This document shows, in pieces, positions 16,896 through 25,881 of a stretch of 52,277 nucleotides of DNA. The notes beneath the pieces were generated by a model. It ran no database searches. It was not told the origin of the DNA and saw only the letters and a program-made list of their open reading frames with translations. The position numbers and the translations under genes were made by a program. Every line of letters begins with the position of its first letter. Position 1 is the stretch's first letter. This DNA is from Dactylosporangium sucinum (GTDB lineage: Bacteria > Actinomycetota > Actinomycetes > Mycobacteriales > Micromonosporaceae), in contig NZ_BMPI01000003.1 in NCBI RefSeq assembly GCF_014647515.1, forward strand, positions 279,373-331,649, read 5' to 3'.

Positions 16896-18260
16896 ATGGC
16901 TCTGCAGGGCTGGGCCCAGCATCGGCACGCCGTCGATACCCTGCGCGCCTCGTACGCCAGGATCCCGCCGGGCGACACCGTCCGCCTGGCCAAGAAGACG
17001 TCGAACCTGTTCCGGCCCCGCGCCGCCGCCGGCTACGCCGGGCTCGACGTCAGCGGCCTCGACGGGGTCGTCGAGGTCGACCCGGTGACCCGCACCGCCG
17101 AGGTCCAGGGCATGTGCACGTACGAGGACCTGGTCGACGCGACCCTGCCGCACGGGCTGATGCCGCTGGTCGTGCCGCAGCTGCGCACGATCACGCTCGG
17201 GGGCGCCGTCACCGGTCTCGGGATCGAGGCGACGTCGTGGAGGCACGGCCTGCCGCACGAGTCGGTGTCGGAGCTCGACATCATGACCGGCGCCGGCGAA
17301 CTGGTGACCGCGCGGGCCGACAACGAGCACGCCGAGCTGTTCGCGGCGTTCCCCAACTCGCTCGGCAGCCTCGGCTACGCGACCCGGCTGCGCATCGAGC
17401 TGCAGCCGATCGGCCCCCGGGTGCTGCTGCGCAACCTGCGCTTCGACGACCTGGACGAGCTGCTCGACGCGGTCGGCGAGGTGATGCGCACGGGTGAGTT
17501 CGCCGGCCAGCCGGTCGACGTCATGGACGGCGTCGTCTTCCGCCCCGGCGAGTCGTACCTCGTGCTCGGCCGCTTCGGCGCCGACGGCCCGGCCAGCGAC
17601 TACACCGGCCAGGACGTCTACTACCGGTCGCTGCGCTCGAAGGCGACCGACGGGCTCACCGCCCACGACTACCTGTGGCGCTGGGACACCGACTGGTTCT
17701 GGTGCTCGGCCGCGTTCGGCGCCCAGCACCCGGCCGTGCGCCGGGTCTGGCCCAGGCGGTACCGCCGCAGCGACGTCTACCACCGCATCGTGCGGTTCGA
17801 GAACCGCTACGGCGTCGCCGCCCGGATCGAGCGCCGGCTCGGCCGGCCCGACCGCGAGCGGGTCGTGCAGGACGTCGAGCTTCCCCTGGACCGCACCGCC
17901 GAGTTCCTGCGCTGGTTCGCGGCCAACGTGCCGATGGCGCCGCTGTGGGTCTGCCCGCTGCGGCTGCGCGAGCGCGAGTGGCCGCTGTACCCGATGCACG
18001 CCGGCACCCCCTACGTGAACGTCGGCTTCTGGGGCACCGTCCCGATCGCGCCCGGGGCCCGTGACGGCGACGTCAACCGCGCCGTTGAACAGCGGGTGTT
18101 CGAGCTGGGCGGCCACAAGTCCCTCTACTCCGACGCCTACTACGACCGGGAGACCTTCGACCGGCTCTACGGCGGTCCCGCGTACCGCGCCGCCAAGGAC
18201 CGCTACGACCCCGACCACCGACTGACCGACCTCTACGACAAGGTTGTGGGGCGACGATGA
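16896..18260 (+). CDS. tmsA: FAD-binding oxidoreductase, 10-methylene fatty acyl reductase (TmsA/BfaA-like)
   Basis: A 454-aa protein. The FAD-binding PCMH domain is at residues ~15-185 (VRLAKKTSNLFRPR, VVEVDPVTRTAEVQGMCTYE, LGGAVTGLGIEATSWRHGLP), followed by a substrate domain rich in aromatic residues, related to DHCR24/DprE1-type flavoproteins. In actinomycetes this flavoprotein is paired with a cyclopropane-synthase-like methyltransferase and reduces the 10-methylene intermediate to a 10-methyl fatty acid such as tuberculostearate (TmsA/BfaA). Here its last codons overlap the methyltransferase start by 4 bp (ATGA), which strongly supports that role. The characterised operons I recall have the methyltransferase first; the order is reversed here. 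The symbol is given by homology of the pair. Confidence 0.82.
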   Translation: MALQGWAQHRHAVDTLRASYARIPPGDTVRLAKKTSNLFRPRAAAGYAGLDVSGLDGVVEVDPVTRTAEVQGMCTYEDLVDATLPHGLMPLVVPQLRTITLGGAVTGLGIEATSWRHGLPHESVSELDIMTGAGELVTARADNEHAELFAAFPNSLGSLGYATRLRIELQPIGPRVLLRNLRFDDLDELLDAVGEVMRTGEFAGQPVDVMDGVVFRPGESYLVLGRFGADGPASDYTGQDVYYRSLRSKATDGLTAHDYLWRWDTDWFWCSAAFGAQHPAVRRVWPRRYRRSDVYHRIVRFENRYGVAARIERRLGRPDRERVVQDVELPLDRTAEFLRWFAANVPMAPLWVCPLRLREREWPLYPMHAGTPYVNVGFWGTVPIAPGARDGDVNRAVEQRVFELGGHKSLYSDAYYDRETFDRLYGGPAYRAAKDRYDPDHRLTDLYDKVVGRR

Positions 18261-19597
18261 CCATCACGAACCGACCACGCACCGACTCCACCGCACCGGG
18301 TGGCCTCCTCAGCCGGCGACCGCCGGTGCCGAAGGTCGCGGACATCGTCCGCGCCGTCACCACCGGCGAGCCCGCCGTGCGGATCACCGCCTACGACGAC
18401 AGCGCGGTCGGCCCGTCCGACTCGCCGATCGAGCTGCACATCGCCTCGGAGCGCGGCCTGTCGTACCTGCTCTCCGCCCCCGGCGACCTGGGCATGGCCC
18501 GCGCCTACGTGACCGGCGACCTCGAGGTCCGCGGCGTGCACGCCGGCGACCCGTACGAGGTGCTGCGCGCCATCGCGACCGGCGTCCACCTGCGGATGCC
18601 CGGCGCCGGCGAGGCGCTGCGGCTGGCCCGCGGGCTCGGCTGGGAGCGGCTGCGCCCGCCGCCGCCACCGCCCCAGGAGGCGGTCCCGGCCTGGCGGCGC
18701 ACGCTGCAGGGCCTGCGCCACGGCCGCGGCCGCGACGCCGAGGCGATCCACCACCACTACGACGTGTCGAACGCCTTCTACGAGAAGGTCCTCGGCCCGT
18801 CCATGACCTACACCTGCGCGGTGTTCCACTCGCCGTCGGACACCCTGGAGCAGGCCCAGGCCAACAAGTACGACCTGGTCGCCGGCAAGCTCGCCCTCAA
18901 GGCCGGCGACCGGCTGCTCGACGTCGGCTGCGGCTGGGGCGGGATGGTCCGCCACGCCGCCCGGGAGTACGGCGTGCGCGCCCTCGGCGTCACCCTCTCC
19001 CGCGAGCAGGCGGCGTGGGCGCAGGCCGCGATCGAGCGCGAGGGCCTCGGCCACCTGGCGGAGGTGCGCTACCTCGACTACCGTGACGCGCCCCTGGAAC
19101 AGTTCGACGCGATCAGCTCGATCGGCCTCACCGAGCACATCGGGGTGCGGAACTATCCGCGGTACTTCGGGGCGCTGCGCGACCGGCTCAAGCCGGGCGG
19201 GCGGCTGCTGAACCACTGCATCACCCGCGCCGACAACCGCGCGTCCCACAAGCCGGGCGCCTTCATCGACCGGTACGTGTTCCCCGACGGGGAGCTCGCC
19301 TCACCCGGCCGGCTGGTGAGCGCGGTGCACGACGGGGCGTTCGAGGTACAACATGAGGAGAACCTGCGGCTGCACTATGCGCTGACGCTGGCCGGCTGGA
19401 ACCGCAACCTGGTCGAGCACTGGGACGCGTGTGTCGACGAGGTCGGCCTGGGTACGGCGCGGGTGTGGGGCTTGTACATGGCCGGGTCGCGGCTCGCGTT
19501 CGAGCGCAACGAGATCCAGCTGCACCAGATCGTGGCGACGAAGACGACGCGGGACGGCGTGTCGTCGTACCCGTTGCGGCCCGACTGGACGCCGTGA
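18257..19597 (+). CDS. tmsB: Cyclopropane-fatty-acid-synthase-like SAM methyltransferase (TmsB/BfaB-like)
   Basis: A 446-aa protein of the CFA synthase family. The N-terminal half is the lipid-associated domain; the methyltransferase core starts near residue 165 with HHYDVSNAFYEKVLGPSMTYTC, then LDVGCGWGGMVRHAAREYGV (SAM motif I), GVTLSREQ, and the C-terminal GRLLNHCITR and MAGSRLAFERNEIQLHQI. Such enzymes transfer a methyl group to the double bond of phospholipid-bound oleate, giving a 10-methylene product for the flavoprotein reductase encoded immediately upstream. It overlaps that gene by 4 bp and is followed by a hairpin terminator, so the operon appears to be two genes. A plain cyclopropane synthase is the alternative, less likely given the partner. 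Confidence 0.85.
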   Translation: MTITNRPRTDSTAPGGLLSRRPPVPKVADIVRAVTTGEPAVRITAYDDSAVGPSDSPIELHIASERGLSYLLSAPGDLGMARAYVTGDLEVRGVHAGDPYEVLRAIATGVHLRMPGAGEALRLARGLGWERLRPPPPPPQEAVPAWRRTLQGLRHGRGRDAEAIHHHYDVSNAFYEKVLGPSMTYTCAVFHSPSDTLEQAQANKYDLVAGKLALKAGDRLLDVGCGWGGMVRHAAREYGVRALGVTLSREQAAWAQAAIEREGLGHLAEVRYLDYRDAPLEQFDAISSIGLTEHIGVRNYPRYFGALRDRLKPGGRLLNHCITRADNRASHKPGAFIDRYVFPDGELASPGRLVSAVHDGAFEVQHEENLRLHYALTLAGWNRNLVEHWDACVDEVGLGTARVWGLYMAGSRLAFERNEIQLHQIVATKTTRDGVSSYPLRPDWTP

Positions 19598-19616
19598 CGC
19601 TGTTTGCCGCTGTTGT

Positions 19617-19644
19617 CCCGAGGCCGGTTCGTGCCGGCCTCGGG
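19617..19644 (+). terminator. Rho-independent-type hairpin after the tms operon
   Basis: CCCGAGGCCGG (19617-19627) pairs perfectly with CCGGCCTCGGG (19634-19644) around TTCGTG, 20 bp after the methyltransferase stop, followed by CCGTTTGGGGGTTT. Confidence 0.75.
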
Positions 19645-19726
19645 CCGTTTGGGGGTTTCGCGGCTCTCGGCTATCTCCCAGGCAGAACCCAGTTTCGGCG
19701 GAGGTGCGGTGTGCAAGGTAAACACC

Positions 19727-21649
19727 ATGAGTGACCAGGACCGCCAGTGGAGCGCGCCGGGGGCCGCGCCGTCCACCGCAGGGGAGACCGACTCCCCATC
19801 GCCCCAGCCGTCGCGGCCCGAGCCGTTGACCGCCCCTGGCGCGACCTCTCCGCACTCGTCCGAGCCGTCCGCCGGCCCGCCGCCGGCTGCCGCGCCGGCC
19901 TCTCCGGCGGAGTCTCCGACCGTGCCGGCTGCCGCTCCGGCCTCGCCCGCTGCCGCTCCGGCCTCGCCCGCTGCCGCTCCGGCCTCGCCCGCTGCCGCTC
20001 CGGCCTCGCCGGCTGCCGCTCCGGTCTGGGCCGACGCGTTCCCGGCCGGGCCGGCTGCGCCGATCTCCGGTGGTGGCGGTCCCGCCGGCAGCGTCCCGGC
20101 TTCCGGGATTCCGGCCTCGGGCGTTCCGGCGTCCGGGATTCCGGCGTCCGGGGTGCCGTGGGCGGCGCCGGCCGGTCACACCAACGGCCGCACCGCGCAG
20201 TTCCCGGCGATCCCGCCGCAGGCGACGACCGGGCCCGGCGGGACCGGGACCTGGCCCACCGTGCCGCAGGCGACGACCGGCCCCGGCGGGACCGCGACGC
20301 TGGCCGGCGCCGGCACCCACGCGCCGCACCCGCCGGCCTACCAGACGGGCCGGGTCGGCCTCGGCACACCGCCGGTCGGCGGCCCCGCGACGAACGTCTT
20401 CGGTCATCCGGTGACGTCCGGCCCGCTCGGCCAGCCGGTCACCCCGGGCCCGGTCGGGCAGCCGGTCACCGCCGGGCCGCTGGGCCAGCCGGGTCCGCTC
20501 GGCAACACCGGGCAGTTCGGGCATCCGGGGCAGTTCGGGCCGGGTGGCCCGCTCGGGCCGACCGGCCAGTTCGGCCAGGTCCCGCCGCCCGGGGCGCCGG
20601 GCCAGCCGGGGTATCCGCAGCGGCGCCCCTCGCGGGCCGGCCGGATCGCCGCGATCGTCGCGGCCGCGCTCGCGCTGTCCCTGGTGTCGGCGGTCGGCGG
20701 CGGTGTCGTCGCCACCGAGCTCGCCGGCGACCGGGCCGGCACCAGCACGGTCGTCAACAACAACCCGGCCCCCAACCTCGACCGGTCCTCGGTCGGCGGG
20801 GTTGCCGAGAAGGTCCTGCCGAGCGTCGTCGACATCAGCACCGGCGAGGCCGAGGGCTCCGGCGTCATCATGACGGCCGACGGCCAGATCATCACCAACA
20901 ACCACGTCGTGCAGGGCGCCCGCCAGCTCACGGTGACCTTCAGCAACGGCAGGACGGCCCAGGCCACGGTGGTCGGCACCGACCCGGCGGGCGACATCGC
21001 CGTGATCAAGGCCCAGAACGTCTCCGGCCTGACCGCGGCCAAGTTCGGCGACAGCGACGCCCTGCGCGTCGGCGACACCGTGCTGGCCGTGGGCAGCCCC
21101 CTCGGCCTGCAGGGCTCGGTCACGGCGGGCATCGTGAGCGCGCTGCACCGGACTATCAGCTCGGGCGAGCAGGGCGCCAAGTCGATCGCCGACGCCATCC
21201 AGACCGACGCCGCGATCAACCCGGGCAACTCCGGCGGCGCCCTGGTCAACCTGGCCGGCGAGGTGGTCGGCATCAACACCGCCATCGCCACCGCGGGGGA
21301 GAACAGCGGCAACATCGGCGTAGGCTTCGCGATCTCGGCCAACCGCGCCCGCTCGGCCGCGGACCAGCTGGCCAAGGGCGGCAAGGTCAGCCACCCCTAC
21401 CTGGGCGTCCAGCTCACCGACGGCGCCGGCGGCGCCCTGATCGGCGGCGTCGTGGCCGGCGGCCCGGCCGACAAGGCCGGCCTCAAGAACGGCGACCTGG
21501 TGGTCAAGATCGGCACGACGACCATCGACGACGCGACCGACCTCATCAACGCCGTCCAGGCGGCCAAGGTGGGCGACCAGCTGAAGGTCGTGGTCCAGCG
21601 CGACAGCGCCCAGCAGACCCTCACGGTGACTCTCGGCGAGTCCCCGTGA
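19727..21649 (+). CDS. HtrA/DegP-like S1C serine protease with PDZ domain, membrane-anchored
   Basis: A 640-aa protein. Residues 1-~300 are a cytoplasmic Pro/Ala/Gly-rich low-complexity region with AAPASPA and GPLGQPVTPG-type repeats. A single membrane helix (about 305-330) is followed by a trypsin-like protease domain with His393 (TNNHVV), Asp423 (GDIAVIK) and Ser502 (NPGNSGGAL), then a PDZ domain (about 555-635, YLGVQLTD to VVVQRDS). The topology matches actinobacterial PepD/HtrA proteases that act on misfolded or wall-associated proteins outside the membrane. ATG 19727 is preferred over in-frame starts further upstream because AAGG lies 8 bp ahead and the upstream codons overlap the terminator. 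No sigma or two-component gene is attached. Confidence 0.92.
   Translation: MSDQDRQWSAPGAAPSTAGETDSPSPQPSRPEPLTAPGATSPHSSEPSAGPPPAAAPASPAESPTVPAAAPASPAAAPASPAAAPASPAAAPASPAAAPVWADAFPAGPAAPISGGGGPAGSVPASGIPASGVPASGIPASGVPWAAPAGHTNGRTAQFPAIPPQATTGPGGTGTWPTVPQATTGPGGTATLAGAGTHAPHPPAYQTGRVGLGTPPVGGPATNVFGHPVTSGPLGQPVTPGPVGQPVTAGPLGQPGPLGNTGQFGHPGQFGPGGPLGPTGQFGQVPPPGAPGQPGYPQRRPSRAGRIAAIVAAALALSLVSAVGGGVVATELAGDRAGTSTVVNNNPAPNLDRSSVGGVAEKVLPSVVDISTGEAEGSGVIMTADGQIITNNHVVQGARQLTVTFSNGRTAQATVVGTDPAGDIAVIKAQNVSGLTAAKFGDSDALRVGDTVLAVGSPLGLQGSVTAGIVSALHRTISSGEQGAKSIADAIQTDAAINPGNSGGALVNLAGEVVGINTAIATAGENSGNIGVGFAISANRARSAADQLAKGGKVSHPYLGVQLTDGAGGALIGGVVAGGPADKAGLKNGDLVVKIGTTTIDDATDLINAVQAAKVGDQLKVVVQRDSAQQTLTVTLGESP
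19928..20026 (+). repeat. 21-bp tandem repeat inside the protease gene
   Basis: About 4.6 copies of a 21-bp unit starting GCTGCCGCTCCGGCCTCG, at 19928, 19949, 19970, 19991 and a partial at 20012. Being in frame, it adds or removes AAPASPA heptads without frameshift, and copy number may vary between strains. Confidence 0.85.
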
Positions 21650-21724
21650 CCTAGACAGCGACTCCCTTTCGCCACGCCGGCCCGCGTCCGCCACGACGCG
21701 GGCCGACGTGTATCCGCCCACCGC

Positions 21725-21840
21725 CGGCTCGCCCACCCCCGGCTCGCCCCACCCCAGGCTCGCCCCGGGCCCGGCTCGCCCCACCCCAGGCTCGCCCCGG
21801 GCCCGGCTCGCCCCGGGCCCGGCTCGCCCCGGGCCCGGTG
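21725..21840. repeat. GC-rich tandem repeat (32-bp unit) in a non-coding gap
   Basis: The 342-bp gap between the protease and the TetR gene (21650-21991) has no convincing gene. It starts with repeats of GGCTCGCCCC and CCGGGCCCGG. Two exact 32-bp units sit at 21751-21782 and 21783-21814, flanked by degenerate partial copies. Open frames through it are only translations of the repeat. Confidence 0.75.
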
Positions 21841-21863
21841 GCCCGGTGCCCGGACTCCGCCCG

Positions 21864-21917
21864 GTTGACCTTGGTGGATTTCCGCTGCCCTGGCGACCGA
21901 AAGTCACCAAGGTCAAC
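21864..21917. repeat. 54-bp hairpin element
   Basis: Perfect 13-bp arms GTTGACCTTGGTG (21864-21876) and CACCAAGGTCAAC (21905-21917) around a 28-nt loop, much less GC-rich than its surroundings. It may be an interspersed genomic repeat or the terminator shared by the two convergent genes. Confidence 0.65.
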
Positions 21918-21939
21918 TTCGGACACGGGCCGCGAGCCG

Positions 21940-21987
21940 CGCGAGACGGCGGCGGCGCGACTGCCGCGAGACGGCGGCGGCGCGACT
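21940..21987. repeat. 23-bp direct repeat next to the TetR stop
   Basis: The same 23 bases beginning CGCGAGACGGCGGCGGCG occur at 21940-21962 and 21965-21987, separated by two bases, ending 5 bases before the TetR stop codon. Probably slipped-strand duplication. Confidence 0.7.
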
Positions 21988-21991
21988 TCCG

Positions 21992-22543
21992 CTAGTCGTC
22001 CGTGGCCGGGGTCTGGGTGACGGGCCGCAGCAGGTGTTCGACGACCTGGAGGTACGACTCGATGTCCAGGTCCTCGTCCCAGAGGGTCTGCAGGACGAGG
22101 CCCTGCCAGACCGCGATCAGCACGCGCGCCAGGGCGTCCGGGAGGCCGGCCTCCTCGGCCAGGCGGCGGGGCGCGTCGACGCCCTCGCGGGCCTGGGCGC
22201 GGATGCGCTCCGAGCGGATCGACTCGGCCCAGACCTGGACGCCCAGGCGCTGCTCGGCGCGGTTGGCCGGGTCGGCGACCGAGCGGAGCACGTCGAGGTA
22301 CCCGGCGATGGGATCGTCGCCCAGGCGGGCCAGGCGGCGCTCCTGCCACTCGGCGACGATGGCCGCGATCATGTCCTCCTTGCCGCTGAAGTACCGGTAG
22401 ACGAGGCCCGCGCTCACCCCCGACTCGCGGACGATGTCCTGCACCGACGTGCGGTGGAAGCCCTCGCGCGCGAAGCAGGCCGCGGCCGCGTCGAGGATCT
22501 GGCGGCGCCGCGCGGCCAGGTGCGCGTCATCGACCTTCGGCAC
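21992..22543 (-). CDS. TetR-family repressor
   Basis: A 183-aa protein: HTH at residues ~8-58 (RRRQILDAAAACFAREGFHR, then TSVQDIVRESGVSAGLVYRY), the rest a helical effector domain (ending PVTQTPATDD). The GTG start at 22543 is chosen because GGAGG lies just upstream and the HTH follows directly. The start lies 17 bp inside the end of the methyltransferase gene, so the two are translationally coupled and the regulator is probably autoregulated with it. The ligand is unknown. Confidence 0.88.
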   Translation of the reverse strand: MPKVDDAHLAARRRQILDAAAACFAREGFHRTSVQDIVRESGVSAGLVYRYFSGKEDMIAAIVAEWQERRLARLGDDPIAGYLDVLRSVADPANRAEQRLGVQVWAESIRSERIRAQAREGVDAPRRLAEEAGLPDALARVLIAVWQGLVLQTLWDEDLDIESYLQVVEHLLRPVTQTPATDD

Positions 22544-23408
22544 CGCGCACCTCCGCGACCGCGACCCGGTAGAAGGCGGCCGTCGGCTCGTCGCGGCCCA
22601 GCGGCGCGAGGTACCGCTCGGCGGCGTCGCGGGTCGAGCGGTCGTCGCGCAGCGACAGGCCCCGCTCGGCGAGGTACGCCGCGAGTTCGGCGGGGTCGAG
22701 GCCGAACGTCCACGGCTCCCCGTACCGCCCGACGGCCCGCCGCCAGCCGTCGGCGCCCGCGTGGGCGGCGGTGCCGTCGAGCACGGCGCGATCGACATAC
22801 GTGAACACCAGGCGGCTGCCGGGGGCCAGCAGGCCGGCCAGGGCGCGCAGGGTGGCGTCGACGGCCGTCGCCGTCAGGTAGTTCGTGACGCCCTCCCAGA
22901 CTACGACCGCCGGGCGGGCCGGGTCGAAGCCGCCGCCGCGCAGCGCCGTGGCCAGGTCGTCGCGGGCCAGGTCGGCCGGCACGAACCGGACCGCGTTGGC
23001 CGCGACCAGGCGGGGCGGGACCCGGCGGCGCTTGGTCGCCTGGGTGGCGGGATGGTCGACCTCGAAGCGGCGGACGTCGAGCGGCAGCCGGTACGCCCGG
23101 TTGTCGAAGCCGGCGCCCAGCAGGACCAGCTGCGCGGCCCCGGCCGCGACCGCGTCGGTCACGTGGTCGTCGATGAGGCGGGTCCGCACCACCGCCGAGG
23201 CGCGCGGACCGCCGGGCCAGCGTCCGTCGAGATACCGCACCAGGCCCCGATGCACGGCCGGCAGGCGCGACAGGACGGCGAAAGCACGGTACCGCCAGGG
23301 CAGCATGCGCTCCGCGAGCGGATCGGCGAAGAGCCGCCCGTTGCGGCGGCGGGTCTCGAGGGCCCGGAACAGCGCGACGTGCTCCGCGGTGCGGCTGCTT
23401 CCCTCCAT
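22527..23408 (-). CDS. SAM-dependent methyltransferase, leucine carboxyl methyltransferase-like family
   Basis: A 293-aa protein of the LCM/TIGR00027 group: RTAEHVALFRALET and FADPLAERML near the N-terminus, VVRTRLIDDHV, the SAM-binding QLVLLGAGFDNRAYRL, FEVDHPATQATKR and VWEGVTNYLT. Members are abundant in actinomycetes and methylate carboxyl or hydroxyl groups of small molecules, often polyketides; most are uncharacterised. The gene is second in a leftward unit with the sensor kinase (33-bp gap) and the TetR gene (17-bp overlap). A -10-like TATTCT just upstream of the ATG suggests it may also have its own short-leader promoter. Confidence 0.85.
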   Translation of the reverse strand: MEGSSRTAEHVALFRALETRRRNGRLFADPLAERMLPWRYRAFAVLSRLPAVHRGLVRYLDGRWPGGPRASAVVRTRLIDDHVTDAVAAGAAQLVLLGAGFDNRAYRLPLDVRRFEVDHPATQATKRRRVPPRLVAANAVRFVPADLARDDLATALRGGGFDPARPAVVVWEGVTNYLTATAVDATLRALAGLLAPGSRLVFTYVDRAVLDGTAAHAGADGWRRAVGRYGEPWTFGLDPAELAAYLAERGLSLRDDRSTRDAAERYLAPLGRDEPTAAFYRVAVAEVRGAEGR

Positions 23409-23441
23409 GCCCCCGAGAATAATGAACGAACACCCATTTTT

Positions 23442-25676
23442 CTACAGCCGCGCCAGCTGCTCGCCCACCGCGTTGAGCAGGTCGGTGCCGGTGAACGGCT
23501 TCTCCAGCAGGTGCACGCCCGGGTCGAGGATGCCGTTGCTGGTCAGCACCGGCTGCGCGTACCCGGACATGAACAGCACCCGGGTCGCGGGACGGGTCCG
23601 CTGCAGGCGCTCGGCCAGCACCCGGCCGAGCATGCCGGGCATCACCACGTCGGTGAGCAGCAGGTCGATCGGGCCCGAATGGTCGGCGGCCACCTGCAGG
23701 GCCGCGACGCCGTCCGCGGCGGCCAGCACGGTGTACCCGCCCCGGCGCAGGATCCGCGTGGTGACCTCGCGCAGCGCGGGCTCGTCCTCGGCGACCAGGA
23801 CCGTCTCGCCGCGCGCGGCCGGGCGGGGCGGGCGGGCCGGCTCGCCGGTGTGGGGCTCGGCGTCGCTGGCCGGCAGCATGATCGTGATCGTGGTGCCGAG
23901 GCCGGGCTCGGAGTACAGCTTCACCGTGCCGCCCGCCTGGACCACGATGCCGTAGACGGTGGCCAGGCCCAGGCCGGTGCCCTCGCCGCTCGGCTTGGTG
24001 GTGAAGAACGGCTCGAACGCCTTGTCCATGACCTCGCGCGGCATCCCGCTGCCCGTGTCGGAGACCCGGATCCGCACGTGGTCGTGGACCAGGCCCGTGT
24101 CGATGGTGAGCACGCCCCCGGAGGGCATCGCGTCCCGCGCGTTCACCGCCAGGTTGACCAGCACCTGCTCCAGTTGCCCGGGGTCCGCGACCACCGACGG
24201 CAGCCGGTCGGCGAGGTCCAGGTCGAGCGCGATGTGCTCGCCCAGTGAGCGGGTCAGCATCTGGTGCACCTCGCTGACGACCCGGTTCACGTCGAGCGGC
24301 TTGGGGCGGATCACCTCGCGGCGGGCGAACGCCAGCAGTTGGTGGGTGAGCTCGCTGCCCCGGCGGCCGGCGCGGAGGATCTGCTCGGCGTCGAGCGCGA
24401 ACGGGGTGTCGGCGCCGTCCTCGACGATGAACTCGGCGTAGTTGAGGATGACGGCGAGCAGGTTGTTGAAGTCGTGGGCGACCCCGCCGGCCAGCTGGCC
24501 CAGGCTCTCCATCCGCTGGGTGCGCTGCAGCCGGGCCTCGGCCCGCAGCCGGTCCTGCTCGGCCAGTGCCGCGAGCCGCTCGGTGACGTTCCGGATGCCC
24601 GCGAGCGTGATCGGGCCGTCCTCGGTGCGGGCGGTGCCGAGCGCGATGTCGACGGGGACCAGCGAGCCGTCGCGGCGCAGCGCCACCGGGCCGTCCCAGC
24701 CGGACGGCGCGTCGGGCACCGGGGCGCCCTCCGGGCCGCCGGGCAGGATCTGCCGCAGGGGCATGCCCATCAGGTCGTGCCGGTCCAGCCCGAACAGCCG
24801 CTCGGCCTGCGTGTTCGCCAGCACGATCCGGTCCGCGTCGTCGAACCCGATCAGCGGATCCGGCGCCGCGTCGAGCACCGCCTGCATCTTCGCCTCGGCG
24901 CGCTCGCGCTCGCTGATGTCGCGGGTGATGGTGGTGACCCCGACCGTCATGCCGTCCGGCGAGGTCAGCGGCGACACCAGCATCGAGACCGTGAACACCT
25001 CGCCGTCGCGGCGCAGGCGCCGGGTCCGGTACGGGTCGATGCGCCCGCCCGCCGCCACGATCTCGCGGATCTCGGCCTCGTCGGGCCGCCGGTCGGGCGG
25101 GATGATCCGATCCTTGGAGCGGCCGATCATCTCGCCCGCGGTCAGCCCGTACAGCCGCTCGGCGCCCGGGTTCCACGACAGCACATTGCCGTCGAGGTCG
25201 GTGGTGACGATCGCGTCGTGCGAGGACTGCACGATCGACGCCAGCACCACCTGGGCCGGATCGGCGCCGGTGGCGTTCGCGTCGCGGATGGTCGTCACGA
25301 GGTACCGGCCGTCCTCCCCCTGCACGATCGAGAGCGTGACGTCGGCCTGGAACTGGCTGCCGTCCCGGCGGATCATGCTCAGCGGCTGGCCGGTGCGCTG
25401 CGGCGGGTGCGGGCCGTCGAGGTACGCCAGCACCCGCGGGGTCAGCGGGCGCAGCTCCGGCGGCACGAGCACGTCGGCCGGCTCACCGACGAACGGGCCG
25501 TCCTCTCGGTCGAACAGCCGCCGCGCGGCCGCGTTCGCGAGCATGATGCGGCCGTCCTCGCGCGTCACGACGATCGCGTCCGGGGACACCTCCAGCAGGT
25601 CACACGCCAGCCGCTCCGTCCACTGCACTTCACCTACGGTAGAACGTCCATCACGGACAGTGTCGGCATTCGGCAT
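23442..25676 (-). CDS. Soluble hybrid sensor histidine kinase with three PAS domains and a receiver
   Basis: A 744-aa protein with no membrane segment. PAS domains are at ~20-140, ~150-265 and ~275-380 (each with [20 protein letters not shown] or [11 protein letters not shown]). The HisKA phosphoacceptor is His401 in [13 protein letters not shown]; the HATPase region carries [18 protein letters not shown] and [13 protein letters not shown]; a C-terminal receiver (~625-740) carries [10 protein letters not shown] with Asp676. HDFNN-type kinases with a fused receiver often pass phosphate through a separate phosphotransfer protein. The start is uncertain: ATG 25676 is used, while GTG 25628 could be leaderless behind TACCGT. 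There is no separate response regulator adjacent; the small secreted protein is divergent. Confidence 0.88.
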   Translation of the reverse strand: MPNADTVRDGRSTVGEVQWTERLACDLLEVSPDAIVVTREDGRIMLANAAARRLFDREDGPFVGEPADVLVPPELRPLTPRVLAYLDGPHPPQRTGQPLSMIRRDGSQFQADVTLSIVQGEDGRYLVTTIRDANATGADPAQVVLASIVQSSHDAIVTTDLDGNVLSWNPGAERLYGLTAGEMIGRSKDRIIPPDRRPDEAEIREIVAAGGRIDPYRTRRLRRDGEVFTVSMLVSPLTSPDGMTVGVTTITRDISERERAEAKMQAVLDAAPDPLIGFDDADRIVLANTQAERLFGLDRHDLMGMPLRQILPGGPEGAPVPDAPSGWDGPVALRRDGSLVPVDIALGTARTEDGPITLAGIRNVTERLAALAEQDRLRAEARLQRTQRMESLGQLAGGVAHDFNNLLAVILNYAEFIVEDGADTPFALDAEQILRAGRRGSELTHQLLAFARREVIRPKPLDVNRVVSEVHQMLTRSLGEHIALDLDLADRLPSVVADPGQLEQVLVNLAVNARDAMPSGGVLTIDTGLVHDHVRIRVSDTGSGMPREVMDKAFEPFFTTKPSGEGTGLGLATVYGIVVQAGGTVKLYSEPGLGTTITIMLPASDAEPHTGEPARPPRPAARGETVLVAEDEPALREVTTRILRRGGYTVLAAADGVAALQVAADHSGPIDLLLTDVVMPGMLGRVLAERLQRTRPATRVLFMSGYAQPVLTSNGILDPGVHLLEKPFTGTDLLNAVGEQLARL

Positions 25677-25777
25677 TTTCGGGAACATCCTGGACATGAG
25701 CGCCGGCCCGGCGGCTCCTGCGGAACCGGCGCCGGCCGCTCCCTCGCCGCCGGCCGTTCGTGTTGGCAAACGCGCTC

Positions 25778-25807
25778 GTTCGGGATTGTTCGGAACTGTT
25801 CGAACAT
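25778..25807. promoter_or_regulatory. Three 10-bp-phased GTTCG repeats in the kinase/secreted-protein intergenic region
   Basis: GTTCGGGATT, GTTCGGAACT and GTTCGAACAT follow one another at 25778, 25788 and 25798, exactly one helical turn apart; a further GTTCG sits at 25756. The array lies between the divergent kinase and secreted-protein starts, suggesting a cooperatively bound regulator. Confidence 0.45.
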
Positions 25808-25881
25808 CTGGCATCGTCGATGCTGCAAGACGATCCTCGTTGGTGACGGCCGCTCCGGTCGTCGTCGACGGAGGTGTGCGG

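Noticed and set aside
21725..21840. A CRISPR-like array
   Set aside because: The repeats are contiguous with no unique spacers and no cas genes; they are simple tandem duplications.
25788..25807. A LexA (SOS) box
   Set aside because: GTTCGGAAC and GTTCGAAC are palindromic but lack the GAAC-N4-GTTC spacing of actinobacterial SOS boxes; the 10-bp phased repeats explain the pattern better.
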